DNA of 64,000 bases, from NCBI GenBank assembly GCA_050872785.1, contig JBNMHO010000001.1, forward strand, positions 1 to 64,000. The letters run 5' to 3'. Below the pieces are notes generated by a model. That model searched no databases and was not told where the DNA came from. It saw only the letters and a program-made list of their open reading frames with translations. Made by a program: the position numbers and the translations under genes. Source of the stretch: UBA7862 sp050872785 (lineage in GTDB: Bacteria > Bacillota > Clostridia > Christensenellales > UBA1242). How positions within the stretch are numbered: position 1 is the stretch's first letter; each line of letters starts with the position of its first letter. Positions 40,444 through 51,300 of this stretch are shown piece after piece.

Positions 40444-43400
40444 TTATTCTGCGTCTTCCGAAACGGCGGCGGCTGCTGCAGCAGCGGCTGCGGCTTCTGC
40501 TTCTTGTTGTTGTCTTTCGGCTTCTTTTCTTGCAAGATATTCTTTTGAAATTGCTGGGAATATATCTCTATATTCTTTCATTCCAGTTCCTGCTGGGATA
40601 AGTTTGCCTATCATGATATTTTCTTTAAGTCCAACAAGGTGGTCAACTTTTCCTTTGACTGCTGCATCTGTAAGAACACGAGATGTTTCTTGGAAGGATG
40701 CTGCTGAAAGGAATGATTCAGAAGCGAGAGATGCTTTTGCGATACCCAAAAGAACACGTTTTGCGATGGCTGGTTTTCCACCATTCATCAAAATTTCGTT
40801 ATTGATTTCTTCATAACGTTGGATATCTAGCATTGTGCCTGGGAGAAGGTCTGAGTCGCCTGGGTCTTCAATCTTAACTTTTCTGAGCATTTGTCTGATG
40901 ATAATTTCAACGTGTTTTGCATTAATTCTAACGTCTTGCGCACGATAAACGCCCAAAACTTCTTTAAGAAGATACTCTTGAACACCTTTAAGGCCGATAA
41001 CTCTTAAGATGTCATTTGGATAGATTGAGCCAGCCGTCAAGCATTGACCTGCTTCAACTGTATCTCCGTTCTTGACGGAAAGAATTGTTTTGTTCTTTGG
41101 TGGGGTCATATATTTAACTTCGCCTTCGGAACTGTCAACAATAATTCTGTATCTTTCGCCAGCGTCTTCAATTTTCACTTTGCCAGCGACTTCACTGATA
41201 ATTGCTTCACCTTTTGGTCTGCGTGCTTCAAAAATTTCTTCAACACGAGGAAGACCTTGCGTGATATCTGCTTCAACGGAAACACCACCAGTATGGAATG
41301 TTCTCATTGTAAGCTGCGTTCCTGGTTCACCGATACTTTGAGCAGCGATAGTTCCAACTGCTTCGCCTACGCTAACCATTTGGTTGGAAGCCATATTTCT
41401 TCCATAACATTTTGCACAAACACCTTGCTTTGCTTTGCAAGTAAGAAGTGTTCTGATTGTAACTTGAGTTATGCCAGCGTCAACAACTGCTTTTGCTTGT
41501 TGTGGAGTGACCATTTCGTTTGCTTTGACAATAACTTCGCCAGTTTTTGGATTGACGATATCATTAACCGTAACACGACCAGAAATTCTGTCTTCAAGTT
41601 TTTCAATAACTGTTTTATCTTTGACAAGGTCTGTAACGACAAGCCCTTTTGGTTGTTCGCCAAGTGAAGCAAAACAGTCTTCTTCTGTTACAACAACTTC
41701 TTGAGCAACGTCAACAAGCCTACGAGTTAGATAACCAGAGTCAGCTGTTTTAAGAGCGGTATCAGCAATACCTTTACGTCCACCACGGCTTGACAAGAAG
41801 TAGTCGATTGGAGTTAGACCTTGAATAAAGCAAGTCTTAACTGGAATATCTATCTTTGTTCCTGAAGCACTGGACATAATTCCACGCATGCCGCACAACT
41901 GGTTAATCTGACCAGCCGAACCACGAGCACCAGAGTCAGCCATCATTCTGATTGGGTTCAATCTGTCGAGGCTGTTCATAACGACTTTGCCGACTTTTTC
42001 TGTTGTTTCGTTCCAAATTGTAACGTTTTTGGAAATCTTTTCGTTGAAAGCAATAAGACCACGTCTAAATGCTTTTTCATTTTCAAGGACTCTTGCTTCT
42101 GCTTCCTTAATGACTTCTCTCTTTTCAGCTGGTTCTTTCATGTCATAAGCGTTAACAGTAAGGGCGCCGATTGTTGAATACTTGTAGCCAAGTTCCTTAA
42201 TTTTGTCCAACATAACAACAGTTGGAGTTGAACCCAAAGCGTTGTATGTTGCACCAACAATTTTGCCAAGTTGTTTTTTGCCGACAACTTCTTCAATTTC
42301 ATATCTCAAAGCATTTGCTTTAAGATTTCTATCAACAAAACCAATGCATTGTGGCACGCAACGGTTAAGCAAAATTTTACCAACAGTTGTTTCCACTCTG
42401 CCTGTAATTTTTTCTCCGTGAAAATCTACAGTTCTTCTGACATAAATCTTGGATTGAAGTTCAAGGTTTTTGGTTTGATAAGCCATAATTGCTTCATCTT
42501 CGTCAATATATGAACTGCCTTCGTTCAACGCTCCTGGCTTGTCGATTGTAAGGTAATAGCAGCCAAGGACGATGTCCTGTGCTGGTGTCATAACTGGGTT
42601 GCCGTCAGCTGGTTTTAGAACGTTGTTTGAAGCGAGCATATTCATACGAGCTTCTGCTCTTGCTTCAAGTGATAGTGGAACGTGAACTGACATTTGGTCA
42701 CCGTCGAAGTCTGCGTTGAAGCCAACACAAACAAGTGGGTGAAGTTTGATAGCTCTGCCTTCGCAAAGCACTGGTTCAAAGGCTTGAACACCAAGTCTGT
42801 GAAGTGTTGGAGCACGGTTCAAAAGGACTGGGTGGTCCTTAATAACTTCATCCAAAACATCCCAAACAACTGGTTTTTCTCTTTCGATAATTCTCTTTGC
42901 ACTCTTTATGTTGTGTGACTCGTTCATTTCAACAAGTTTTTTCATAATGAATGGCTTAAAGAGTTCAAGCGCCATTTCTTTTGGAAGTCCGCATTGATAA
43001 ATCTTAAGTTCTGGCCCAACGACAATAACGGAACGGCCTGAGTAGTCAACACGTTTTCCGAGCAAGTTTTGACGGAAACGTCCTTGTTTGCCACGAAGCA
43101 TTGCTGTCAAACTCTTAAGATCTCTTGCTTTTGGCCCTTGAATTGCTTTGCCACGTTTGCCGTTTTCGATAAGGGCGTCAACTGCTTCTTGAAGCATACG
43201 CTTTTCGTTTCTGACAATAACATCTGGAGCGCCAAGTTCGATAAGTTTTTTAAGACGGTTATTTCTGTTGATAACACGTCTGTAAAGGTCGTTTAGGTCG
43301 CTTGTTGCAAAACGTCCGCCATCAAGTTGTACCATAGGACGCAAATCTGGTGGAATGACTGGGATGACGTCCAAAATCATCCATTCTGGCTTATTGCCAC

Positions 43401-44058
43401 TCTTTATAAAGTCGTCAACAGTTTCAAGACGTTTGATAGCCTTAAGTCGTTTTTGTCCTTTGGAAGTTTTAACGATTTCTTTAAGTTCTGCATATTCCTT
43501 TTCAAGGTCAACTTCAGAAAGAAGTTGTTTGATTGCTTCCGCACCCATGCCTGCCTTAAAGGAGTTTGGGCCATATTCGTCCAAAGCATCACGATATTCC
43601 TTGTCGGAAATAACTTGTTTGTATGCAAGTGGGGTGTCTTTTGGGTCAAGAACTATATAATTTACATAATATAGAACTTGCTCCAAAAGTTTTGGAGTTA
43701 TGTCTAGGATTGTGCCAATTCTGGAAGGAATGCCTCTGAAGAACCAAATATGGCTGACTGGTGTTGCAAGTTCAATATGCCCCATTCTTTCACGTCTAAC
43801 TTTGCTGCTTGTAACTTCCACGCCGCATTTGTCACAGATGACGCCTTTGTAGCGAATTCTTTTATACTTTCCGCAATGACATTCCCAGTTTTTTCTAGGC
43901 CCAAAAATACGTTCACAGAACAAGCCATCTCTTTCTGGCTTTAAAGTTCTGTAGTTGATAGTTTCTGGTTTTGTTACTTCGCCATAACTCCATTCTCTAA
44001 TTTTTTCTGGCGAAGCGATGCCTATTTTCATTGAATCAAGGTTGTTTAGTTCAAACAT
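40444..44058 (-). CDS. rpoC: RNA polymerase beta' subunit
   Basis: The 1204-aa protein has the N-terminal zinc site (CHCGKYKRIRYKGVICDKCG), the rudder and bridge regions, the catalytic magnesium loop NADFDGDQMSVH, MNMLASNNVLKPADGNPVM, and the second zinc site (CKAKQGVCAKCYG) before the trigger loop region (EPGTQLTMRTFHTGG). It follows rpoB by 33 bp. The C-terminus is extended by a Gln/Glu stretch and ten consecutive alanines encoded by mixed GCN codons. Nothing else departs from the family. Confidence 0.99.
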   Translation of the reverse strand: MFELNNLDSMKIGIASPEKIREWSYGEVTKPETINYRTLKPERDGLFCERIFGPRKNWECHCGKYKRIRYKGVICDKCGVEVTSSKVRRERMGHIELATPVSHIWFFRGIPSRIGTILDITPKLLEQVLYYVNYIVLDPKDTPLAYKQVISDKEYRDALDEYGPNSFKAGMGAEAIKQLLSEVDLEKEYAELKEIVKTSKGQKRLKAIKRLETVDDFIKSGNKPEWMILDVIPVIPPDLRPMVQLDGGRFATSDLNDLYRRVINRNNRLKKLIELGAPDVIVRNEKRMLQEAVDALIENGKRGKAIQGPKARDLKSLTAMLRGKQGRFRQNLLGKRVDYSGRSVIVVGPELKIYQCGLPKEMALELFKPFIMKKLVEMNESHNIKSAKRIIEREKPVVWDVLDEVIKDHPVLLNRAPTLHRLGVQAFEPVLCEGRAIKLHPLVCVGFNADFDGDQMSVHVPLSLEARAEARMNMLASNNVLKPADGNPVMTPAQDIVLGCYYLTIDKPGALNEGSSYIDEDEAIMAYQTKNLELQSKIYVRRTVDFHGEKITGRVETTVGKILLNRCVPQCIGFVDRNLKANALRYEIEEVVGKKQLGKIVGATYNALGSTPTVVMLDKIKELGYKYSTIGALTVNAYDMKEPAEKREVIKEAEARVLENEKAFRRGLIAFNEKISKNVTIWNETTEKVGKVVMNSLDRLNPIRMMADSGARGSAGQINQLCGMRGIMSSASGTKIDIPVKTCFIQGLTPIDYFLSSRGGRKGIADTALKTADSGYLTRRLVDVAQEVVVTEEDCFASLGEQPKGLVVTDLVKDKTVIEKLEDRISGRVTVNDIVNPKTGEVIVKANEMVTPQQAKAVVDAGITQVTIRTLLTCKAKQGVCAKCYGRNMASNQMVSVGEAVGTIAAQSIGEPGTQLTMRTFHTGGVSVEADITQGLPRVEEIFEARRPKGEAIISEVAGKVKIEDAGERYRIIVDSSEGEVKYMTPPKNKTILSVKNGDTVEAGQCLTAGSIYPNDILRVIGLKGVQEYLLKEVLGVYRAQDVRINAKHVEIIIRQMLRKVKIEDPGDSDLLPGTMLDIQRYEEINNEILMNGGKPAIAKRVLLGIAKASLASESFLSAASFQETSRVLTDAAVKGKVDHLVGLKENIMIGKLIPAGTGMKEYRDIFPAISKEYLARKEAERQQQEAEAAAAAAAAAAVSEDAE

Positions 44059-44091
44059 AAGAATCTCCTTATTTTCTTTGCATCAAAAATT

Positions 44092-47000
44092 TTATTCAAA
44101 GTCGTCAAACAGTGAGTTTTCATCAAAGTTGTCAAACGAGTCGTTTTCAGCATTAACTGCCTCTTCTTCAGAAACAATGTCTGAAGTTGTTGGGGTGTCG
44201 TCAAGGTTAAGTTCAATGTCTTGACTTGGTTCTTTTGACTTGATAACAAATGGTGCTGGTTCAAGTTCATCGTTTGTAAGTTCGCTGATTGACACTTCTT
44301 GTTGTTCTTCAGTTAGGATTCTTATATCAAGCCCCAAACTTTGGAATTCTTTTATCATAACCTTAAATGACTCTGGGATGCCTGGTTCGGCGATTGGATA
44401 GCCTTTAACGATTGATTCATAGGTTCTATTTCTGCCAGTGACATCGTCTGACTTAACTGTAAGCATTTCTTGTAGCAAGTGAGAAACACCATATGCTTCA
44501 AGCGCCCACACTTCCATTTCACCAAATCTTTGACCACCAAACATTGCTTTACCACCCAAAGGTTGTTGAGTGACCAAAGCGTATGGTCCAGTGGAACGAG
44601 CGTGCATTTTGCTATCGACCATGTGGTCAAGTTTGAGCATATACATCACGCCGACAGTAACTCTGTTTTCAAATGGTTCACCTGTTCTGCCGTCATAAAG
44701 AACCATTTTCCCGTCTTCTTCAAGGTCGTTATCTTTCATAAGTTGGAAAATTTCGTCAGCATGTATGCAGTCAAATGCTGGAACAGCAACTTTCCAATTC
44801 AATGCTTTTGCAACTTTGCCAAGCAGAACTTCAAGCACCTGTCCTACGTTCATACGGCTTGGAATACCAAGTGGGTTAAGAACGATATCAACTGGGGTTC
44901 CGTCTGCCATAAATGGAAGGTCGGAAAGTGGAAGGACACGACTTACGACACCTTTGTTTCCGTGACGTCCAGCCATTTTGTCACCAACGGAAAGTTTACG
45001 CTTTTGAGCGACATAAACTTTGACCATTGTGTTGACCCCGGCCTCAAGTTCGTCTTTATTCTTTCTTGTGAACACTTGAACGTCCACAACAATTCCGCCA
45101 TGTCCGTGTTGAACACGCAAAGATGTATCTCTAACTTCTCTCGCCTTTTCGCCAAAGATTGCACGAAGAAGTCTTTCTTCTGGGGTGAGTTCAGTTTCAC
45201 CTTTTGGAGTAACCTTTCCAACCAAGATGTCGCCTGTTCTAACTTCTGCACCAATACGGACAATTCCGTTTTCGTCAAGGTTTTTCAAAGCGTCTTCGCC
45301 AAGGTTTGGAATATCTCTTGTTATTTCTTCATCACCAAGTTTTGTGCTTCTTGCTTTGCTTTCCTCAACTTTAAGAGTGATTGAAGTGAACAAGTCTTCT
45401 CTTACAAGTCTTTCGGAAATCAAAATAGCGTCTTCATAGTTGTAGCCTTCCCAGTTCATGTAGGCGATTGTCATGTTCTTTCCAAGAGCAAGTTCGCCGT
45501 CCTTTGTGGAGAAGCCGTCTGCAAGCACATCACCTGCTTCAACTCTTTGATTTTTGATAACTGCTGGTTTTTGATTTATGCAAGTATCTTGGTTCGTTTT
45601 TGTAAATTTGATAAGATTGTAGCAATCTGTTTCGCCATCATCATTTTTAACTCTGATTTCGGTTGCTGAAACATATGATACATAACCTGCTTTCTTTGCA
45701 AGCACCATTGCACCAGAGTCAACGGCAATTTTATGTTCGATGCCTGTTGCAACGATAGGTGCTTCGGTTCTGATAAGAGGCACAGATTGACGTTGCATGT
45801 TAGAGCCCATAAGCGCACGGGCTGTATCGTCGTTTGCAAGGAATGGGATAAGTGCTGTTGCAGCAGAGATAAGTTGTCTTGGAGAAACGTCCACATAGTC
45901 AACTTCGTTTGCTGGCACTTCGATAATTGCGTCTTTACGTCTAACAATGACACGAGGGTTTACAAATCTGCCCTCTGGGGTTAGTGGTTCGATTGCTTGT
46001 GCAATGCAGCAATTTTCTTCTTCGTCTGCCATAAGATAGACGACTTCGTTTGTAACAATTCCCTTTTCTTTGTCAACAACTTTAAGTGGTGACATAAGGA
46101 AGCCATATTCGTTTACTTTTGCATAGGTCGCAACAGAGTTGATAAGACCAACGCCTTGTCCTTCTGGAGTTTCAACAGCACAAATTCTGCCATAGTGAGA
46201 ATAGTGAATATCACGAACTTCGGCAGTTGCTCTTTCTTTCTTAACACCGCCAGGTCCAACAGCGGAGATTTTTCTCTTTTGAGTAAGTTCACTTACTGGG
46301 TTAACTTGGTCCATAAGTTGTGAAAGTTGTGAACTTGCCAAGAAATCTTTGAGAGCCTTGTTGACTGGTCTTGCATTGATAACTGATGCTGGGCTGACTG
46401 TTGACAAGTCTTGTGCTTGCAAAGTTTCACGAATGACGCCAGCAAGTTTTGTGATGCCGCTTCTGAAAGCACCTTTCATAAGTTCGCCAACTGTTGCAAT
46501 ACGTCTGTTTGCAAGGTGGTCGATGTTGTCAATTTCGCCAATGCCTGCGTTCAAGTCAAGATGATAACTGATTGTTGCAAAGATGTCGTCCATTGTAAGT
46601 TGGAAGTTCATAAGTTCCTTTGCATGGTCTCTTATTGCTTGAAGTCTTTCATCTTTTGTCTTGTATTCTTGAAGGAGTTTTTGAAGGGTTGGATAATAGA
46701 CCATTTCAAGAACGCCAAGTTCTTTTTCGTCACATGGGAAAATTGCAGAAAGTTCAACACGATTGTTACCCACTATTTTATGTGGGACAAACTTGTCGCC
46801 TTCCATTTGGAATTCGCCACGCAATGTTTTTGCTCTGACCCAAACTTCATTTATGCCAGAATTTTGAATTTTCTTTGCGACATCTCTTGGGATAATTTCC
46901 CCGTCTTTAACAACAACCGTGTTGCCAATTTTGATATCGCCATATGCTGTTTCGCCAGTGATACGAGTGGCGATTGAAAGTTTTTTGTTAAGTTTGTATC

Positions 47001-47826
47001 TTCCCACACGAGCAAGGTTGTAATATTGATGTGTGAAGAACAAAGAGTTTATATAGTTATAAGTTGCTTCGGCACTTGGCACTTCTGTTGGACGCATTTT
47101 TTTGCTGAGTTCAATAAGTGCTTCTTCTTGAGTTTCTTGCATTTCTTTTTCAAGAGTTGACTTAATAAGTGGATTGTTGCCAAAGATGTCCAAAATTTGT
47201 TTTGAAGTGTAGCCAAAACACTTTAGGAATACACCCAAAGTTACTTTGCTACTTCTGTCAACAACCATTTTCAAAATGTCAGAAACATTTTGTTCAATTT
47301 CAAGCCATGTCCCGTGAGTTGGAATAATGGTGCCGTTGAATAGATATTTACCAGTCTTGTCTTGTTCTTTGCCAAAATAGGCACTTGGGCTACGAACGAT
47401 TTGGCTGACAATAACCCTTTCAATACCGTTAATGATAAAAGAACCTTCCTCTGTCATAAGAGGAACATCACCCAAGAAAACATCTTGTTCGGTCACTTCG
47501 CCGTCTTCTCTGTGGACAAGACGAACACGTGCTTTAAGAGCGACAGAGTATGTAATACCCTTTCTCTTGCACTCTTGTTTAGATTGTTTTTTTGTTGGGT
47601 CCAAAGTGTAGTCAACAAAATAGATTTCAGCCTTTCCGCTGTAATCCATAATTGGAGAAAATTCTTCCAAAACTTCTGCTATGCCAGTTTCCAAAAATTC
47701 TTTATAAGAGTCCTTTTGGATAGCAAGAAGATAAGGCATCTCGATTGGCTCTTCAATCTTTGAAAAATTTATCCTTTCTACATTGCCATATTTTGTTTTT
47801 TTCATTGCAAGACTTTTTTGTGCCAT
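44092..47826 (-). CDS. rpoB: RNA polymerase beta subunit
   Basis: The 1244-aa protein contains all conserved beta-subunit blocks, including the rifampicin pocket (SSQLSQLMDQVNP, then SELTQKRKISAVGPGG), the Mg-proximal MNWEGYNYEDAIL and the C-terminal KVMIKEFQSLGLDIRI. Against E. coli numbering, residue 526 is Gln (codon at 46279-46281) rather than His, 518 is Val and 529 is Lys; Asp516 and Ser531 are kept. An acidic C-terminal extension follows (DFDEN-type repeats). It has its own promoter; the usual upstream rplK-rplA-rplJ-rplL cluster is absent. Confidence 0.99.
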   Translation of the reverse strand: MAQKSLAMKKTKYGNVERINFSKIEEPIEMPYLLAIQKDSYKEFLETGIAEVLEEFSPIMDYSGKAEIYFVDYTLDPTKKQSKQECKRKGITYSVALKARVRLVHREDGEVTEQDVFLGDVPLMTEEGSFIINGIERVIVSQIVRSPSAYFGKEQDKTGKYLFNGTIIPTHGTWLEIEQNVSDILKMVVDRSSKVTLGVFLKCFGYTSKQILDIFGNNPLIKSTLEKEMQETQEEALIELSKKMRPTEVPSAEATYNYINSLFFTHQYYNLARVGRYKLNKKLSIATRITGETAYGDIKIGNTVVVKDGEIIPRDVAKKIQNSGINEVWVRAKTLRGEFQMEGDKFVPHKIVGNNRVELSAIFPCDEKELGVLEMVYYPTLQKLLQEYKTKDERLQAIRDHAKELMNFQLTMDDIFATISYHLDLNAGIGEIDNIDHLANRRIATVGELMKGAFRSGITKLAGVIRETLQAQDLSTVSPASVINARPVNKALKDFLASSQLSQLMDQVNPVSELTQKRKISAVGPGGVKKERATAEVRDIHYSHYGRICAVETPEGQGVGLINSVATYAKVNEYGFLMSPLKVVDKEKGIVTNEVVYLMADEEENCCIAQAIEPLTPEGRFVNPRVIVRRKDAIIEVPANEVDYVDVSPRQLISAATALIPFLANDDTARALMGSNMQRQSVPLIRTEAPIVATGIEHKIAVDSGAMVLAKKAGYVSYVSATEIRVKNDDGETDCYNLIKFTKTNQDTCINQKPAVIKNQRVEAGDVLADGFSTKDGELALGKNMTIAYMNWEGYNYEDAILISERLVREDLFTSITLKVEESKARSTKLGDEEITRDIPNLGEDALKNLDENGIVRIGAEVRTGDILVGKVTPKGETELTPEERLLRAIFGEKAREVRDTSLRVQHGHGGIVVDVQVFTRKNKDELEAGVNTMVKVYVAQKRKLSVGDKMAGRHGNKGVVSRVLPLSDLPFMADGTPVDIVLNPLGIPSRMNVGQVLEVLLGKVAKALNWKVAVPAFDCIHADEIFQLMKDNDLEEDGKMVLYDGRTGEPFENRVTVGVMYMLKLDHMVDSKMHARSTGPYALVTQQPLGGKAMFGGQRFGEMEVWALEAYGVSHLLQEMLTVKSDDVTGRNRTYESIVKGYPIAEPGIPESFKVMIKEFQSLGLDIRILTEEQQEVSISELTNDELEPAPFVIKSKEPSQDIELNLDDTPTTSDIVSEEEAVNAENDSFDNFDENSLFDDFE

Positions 47827-48061
47827 TTTTGCTCCTTAATAAAATGTTTGTTTATCGTTGTTTTTGGGAATAATATAAATAAGATTGCATGAATGTTTAT
47901 AAATGTTTTTATCAGAATTTACAAAAAAAAAATTATGCTTGATAACTCAATTCAACTAACACTAAACTAAATTAAAAAACATAATTTTGACATGCAGATA
48001 CCTTCTTTTATTTGATTAAATCCTACAAAAAGCAGCAATATAACAGTTTATCGTAACTCAG

Positions 48062-48090
48062 AGTTTATCACAAGGGGAAAATTAAGTCAA
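48062..48090 (-). promoter_or_regulatory. rpoBC promoter
   Basis: TTGACT (48085-48090), a 17-bp spacer and TAAACT (48062-48067) on the minus strand. The leader is about 230 nt (47827-48055), AT-rich with no gene. Upstream 48100-48300 is T/A-rich and holds nothing I can name. Confidence 0.78.
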
Positions 48091-48306
48091 TAGTTTTTTC
48101 AAAAAAAATTTATTTTGTCAAGCATTTTTTGCAATTTTCTCCAATTTTGGCAAAAAATATCACTATTTTCTCCCCAAAAACTATGTTACATAACAAAAAT
48201 ATCACACTTTTCCACATATTTCAATGTTAAATTTGCACAAAAATTCATTTTTTGTGGATAAAGTAGTGGTAGCTCTTATTTTTTCTTTCTTCTTTCTTAT
48301 TTCAAA

Positions 48307-48337
48307 AAAAATATCCCCCAGTTTGGGAGATATTTTT
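48307..48337 (-). terminator. Terminator of giant protein gene
   Basis: AAATATC / GATATTT with inner CCC / GGG pairs (one mismatch) and a 5-nt loop; T8 on the minus strand. The stop codon of the giant gene touches the stem. Confidence 0.85.
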
Positions 48338-51300
48338 TATTTTTTGACCACTGTCACAAATATGCACACTGCGTCTTTTACATAGTTAGTAATTTCAACT
48401 GTTACACTTTCACTTGTGCCAAAGTCTGTTTTTTGAGTTATAACTTCCCTTGTGCCGTCAAGTTTTAAGATTGTAAGTGTTATTGCTTCCATTTCGCTAT
48501 CTTTTGCAACTTCAAGTGAATAGTTGCCGTCAATATCTGCCAAAAGTCCACGGAAAGTGTTGCCTTGTTCTTGATAAACAAGTGGAGATCTTGACACATC
48601 TTTTTCCACAAGAGAAATGTTTGCTGCGAATACACTTGTAAGTGCAATGTATGCTTTTTGTGATTTGAGGTGAATGGCTGATGAACTGCCTGACCAGTAG
48701 GCTGGTTGAAACAATGTTTGGTCTGCGGTGTTAATTGAGAATTTGGTAAAATCTGATGAGTAAACGGTTGCATTTTTATCAATAGCTGGGTCAGATAGTC
48801 CAATTCCATTTTGCGCTGAGCCAAAGTTGCCAGCACTGTCAAACATAACGCTTACATCACCGCTAAAGTTGTCCTTATCTCTTGAATATCCAATGATGCC
48901 GCCGACTGCAATGTTTTTGCCAGTTAGAACGTCTTGATAAGTTGAAGATTGAGAAATTGTGTGAGTAATTGTTCCGCCGATTGAAATGCCAACAATTCCG
49001 CCGATGTATGAGAACACGCTTCCGCTTGAAGTTTCACCTTTTATAGATGAATTCAAGCAACTTTCAACATATCCTGTGGAGTAGCAATTTCTCATTGTGC
49101 CATAGAACATATATCCAACAATTCCGCCCACTGCGTCAAACAATGTGGAACTTGTCTTTATTGCTCCAGAGTTTTGACACGCTTCAATAGCCATTTGATT
49201 TGCCAAATATCCCGCAACGCCGCCACCATAAACATTGGCTGGTTGGCTGCCAACAGACATTGCCACAACATTGCTTTCATTTGTGCAATAGGACATTCCT
49301 GCCAAGGTTGCTTCGCTGTTATAGTTTGACATAAAGCCAACAATTCCGCCAGCGAACACTCTTTCTGACAAACTTATTCCGCCGATATTTATTGAAATAT
49401 CTTTAAGTTTTGAAGCACCAGAAGTTGAGTCTTCCTCATAAATTCTTGAGTTATAGTCACTGAGATCAATGTAGTTTTCGCCTGCAGCAAGAGTTTTTGT
49501 AGAAGGTCTGCTTAGGATGTTTTCCATTTTGTATTGGATAGTTCCAGAAACATAACCCGCAACACCGCCAACATACACTTTGCCAACATTCTTTGCAAGG
49601 ACTGCTGTTGAAACTGAAATGTTTTTGATTGTTGTGTTGTTTGCATAGCCGACAACTGTTCCAACAAACATATTTGTTGTTGAAGTTGAACTTTCCACTT
49701 TGACAAATGCGTCTTTTACATATCCATTTATGATATATGCATTGCTTGTCCAGCCAAACAGTCCAGCATAATTGTAACTTAAGTTGTCGATTGTAAGACC
49801 GCTTATTGTGTGCCCGTTAAAGTTGAACACGCCGCAGAAAGCCGTTTGCTCGCTCTGACCTATTGGGGTGAAGAAACGTCCAGAGAGGTCTATGTTTGCT
49901 GTGAGGATAAACTCACAATGTGCCGACCTCATTCCACTGTTAACTGCAAGAGATAGCCATGCAAGTTCTTGAGGAGTAGAGATAAGATAAATTTGATTTA
50001 TGCTAGAGTCTTTGCTTGAAAGTTCTTGAGCGCCTAAGACTTCTTCAGCGAACATAATATCATTTGCGTCTGCTGCCGCTCTTACTCTTGACTTGTATCC
50101 GTCAACTTGAGTGGAGAAACTGAGAAGTGAGTCACATTCTGTGTTTTTCCATTCTAGTCCCACGCCACGAAGCGAAGGATAAAGTTCACCTTTTGAACCT
50201 TGTGGGTTGAGTGAATATTCTTTTGCCCAAATTGTAGATTTTTTGCCGTCTGAAGTGGAAGAGGTGAGATTGTCAAACACTGGAGTCACGCCTTCGCCGT
50301 CAACTTTCTTCATTTCGCCGTCAACAATTTCAAACAATGCTGGGGTTGCGGTCAATTCTTTTCCGCCGTTTGTGCAAATGTTAAACACATTTACAAGTTC
50401 CCCGTTTTCTTGGCTGCCAACAACCATAACTGTTTCGCTTGGCTTTGATGGACTGCCGATACTTATAAGTCCGTTTGTGCCGTTGTAGCAATTTACAACT
50501 GAAGAATTTTTAAGATTTGCCACAAGTCCGCCAACACATTGTGTTCTTTCAGTCAATTTTGCATTTGCTTCAACTGAAACATTGTTATAACTTGTGTGAA
50601 GTCCAAGTTTTGCTGATTGTGTGTCAAGACTATTTTCAAGGTTGCAAACTATGCCGCCCGCAACAAGGTCACCCACAATGCCACAACTTTTTGCTTCACC
50701 AATTTCCGTGTAAACATTTTGGATAAGTGTGTTATTCGCTTTTGCAACAACACCAGCTGCGTTATTCACATTTTTAACGATAGGAGAAATTACACCAAGG
50801 TTTGCAATTTTGGAATTTCTAACCACGCCGAACAAGCCGCCAAGTTTCAAATCTTTAATGCCACTTAAAACAACTGCTGTGCCGTCAACGGTCATGTTAT
50901 ACACCGAGTAGCCGCCACCTTCAAATGTTCCCTCAAATGGGAATTCTTCTGTCCCTATTGGAATCCACAATTTGTTTGAGAGGTCGATTGCGTTTCTGAG
51001 TCTAAATGTCTTGCCTTTTGTGTCAAGAGTGCCAGAATTTGAGAGAAGTGCAAGATTTGCAAGTTGTTCTGGAGTGTCAATAACATAATCTCCGCCAACT
51101 TGAACCATATCTTCAACACTGTCTGTCCAAATGGTGTTTGGGGAGTTGTTGGCAAGTGTTGGATACCAAGTTGCATATTTCCATTCCCAAGTTGCATCGT
51201 CAACTCCGTTTCCAAAGTTCCAAATTGCTTTTCCGCCCTCTGGGTTATAAGTGCTTTCTTCTTTAAGCGTTGTTGATATTCTGCCTTTTGCAAATTTTTC

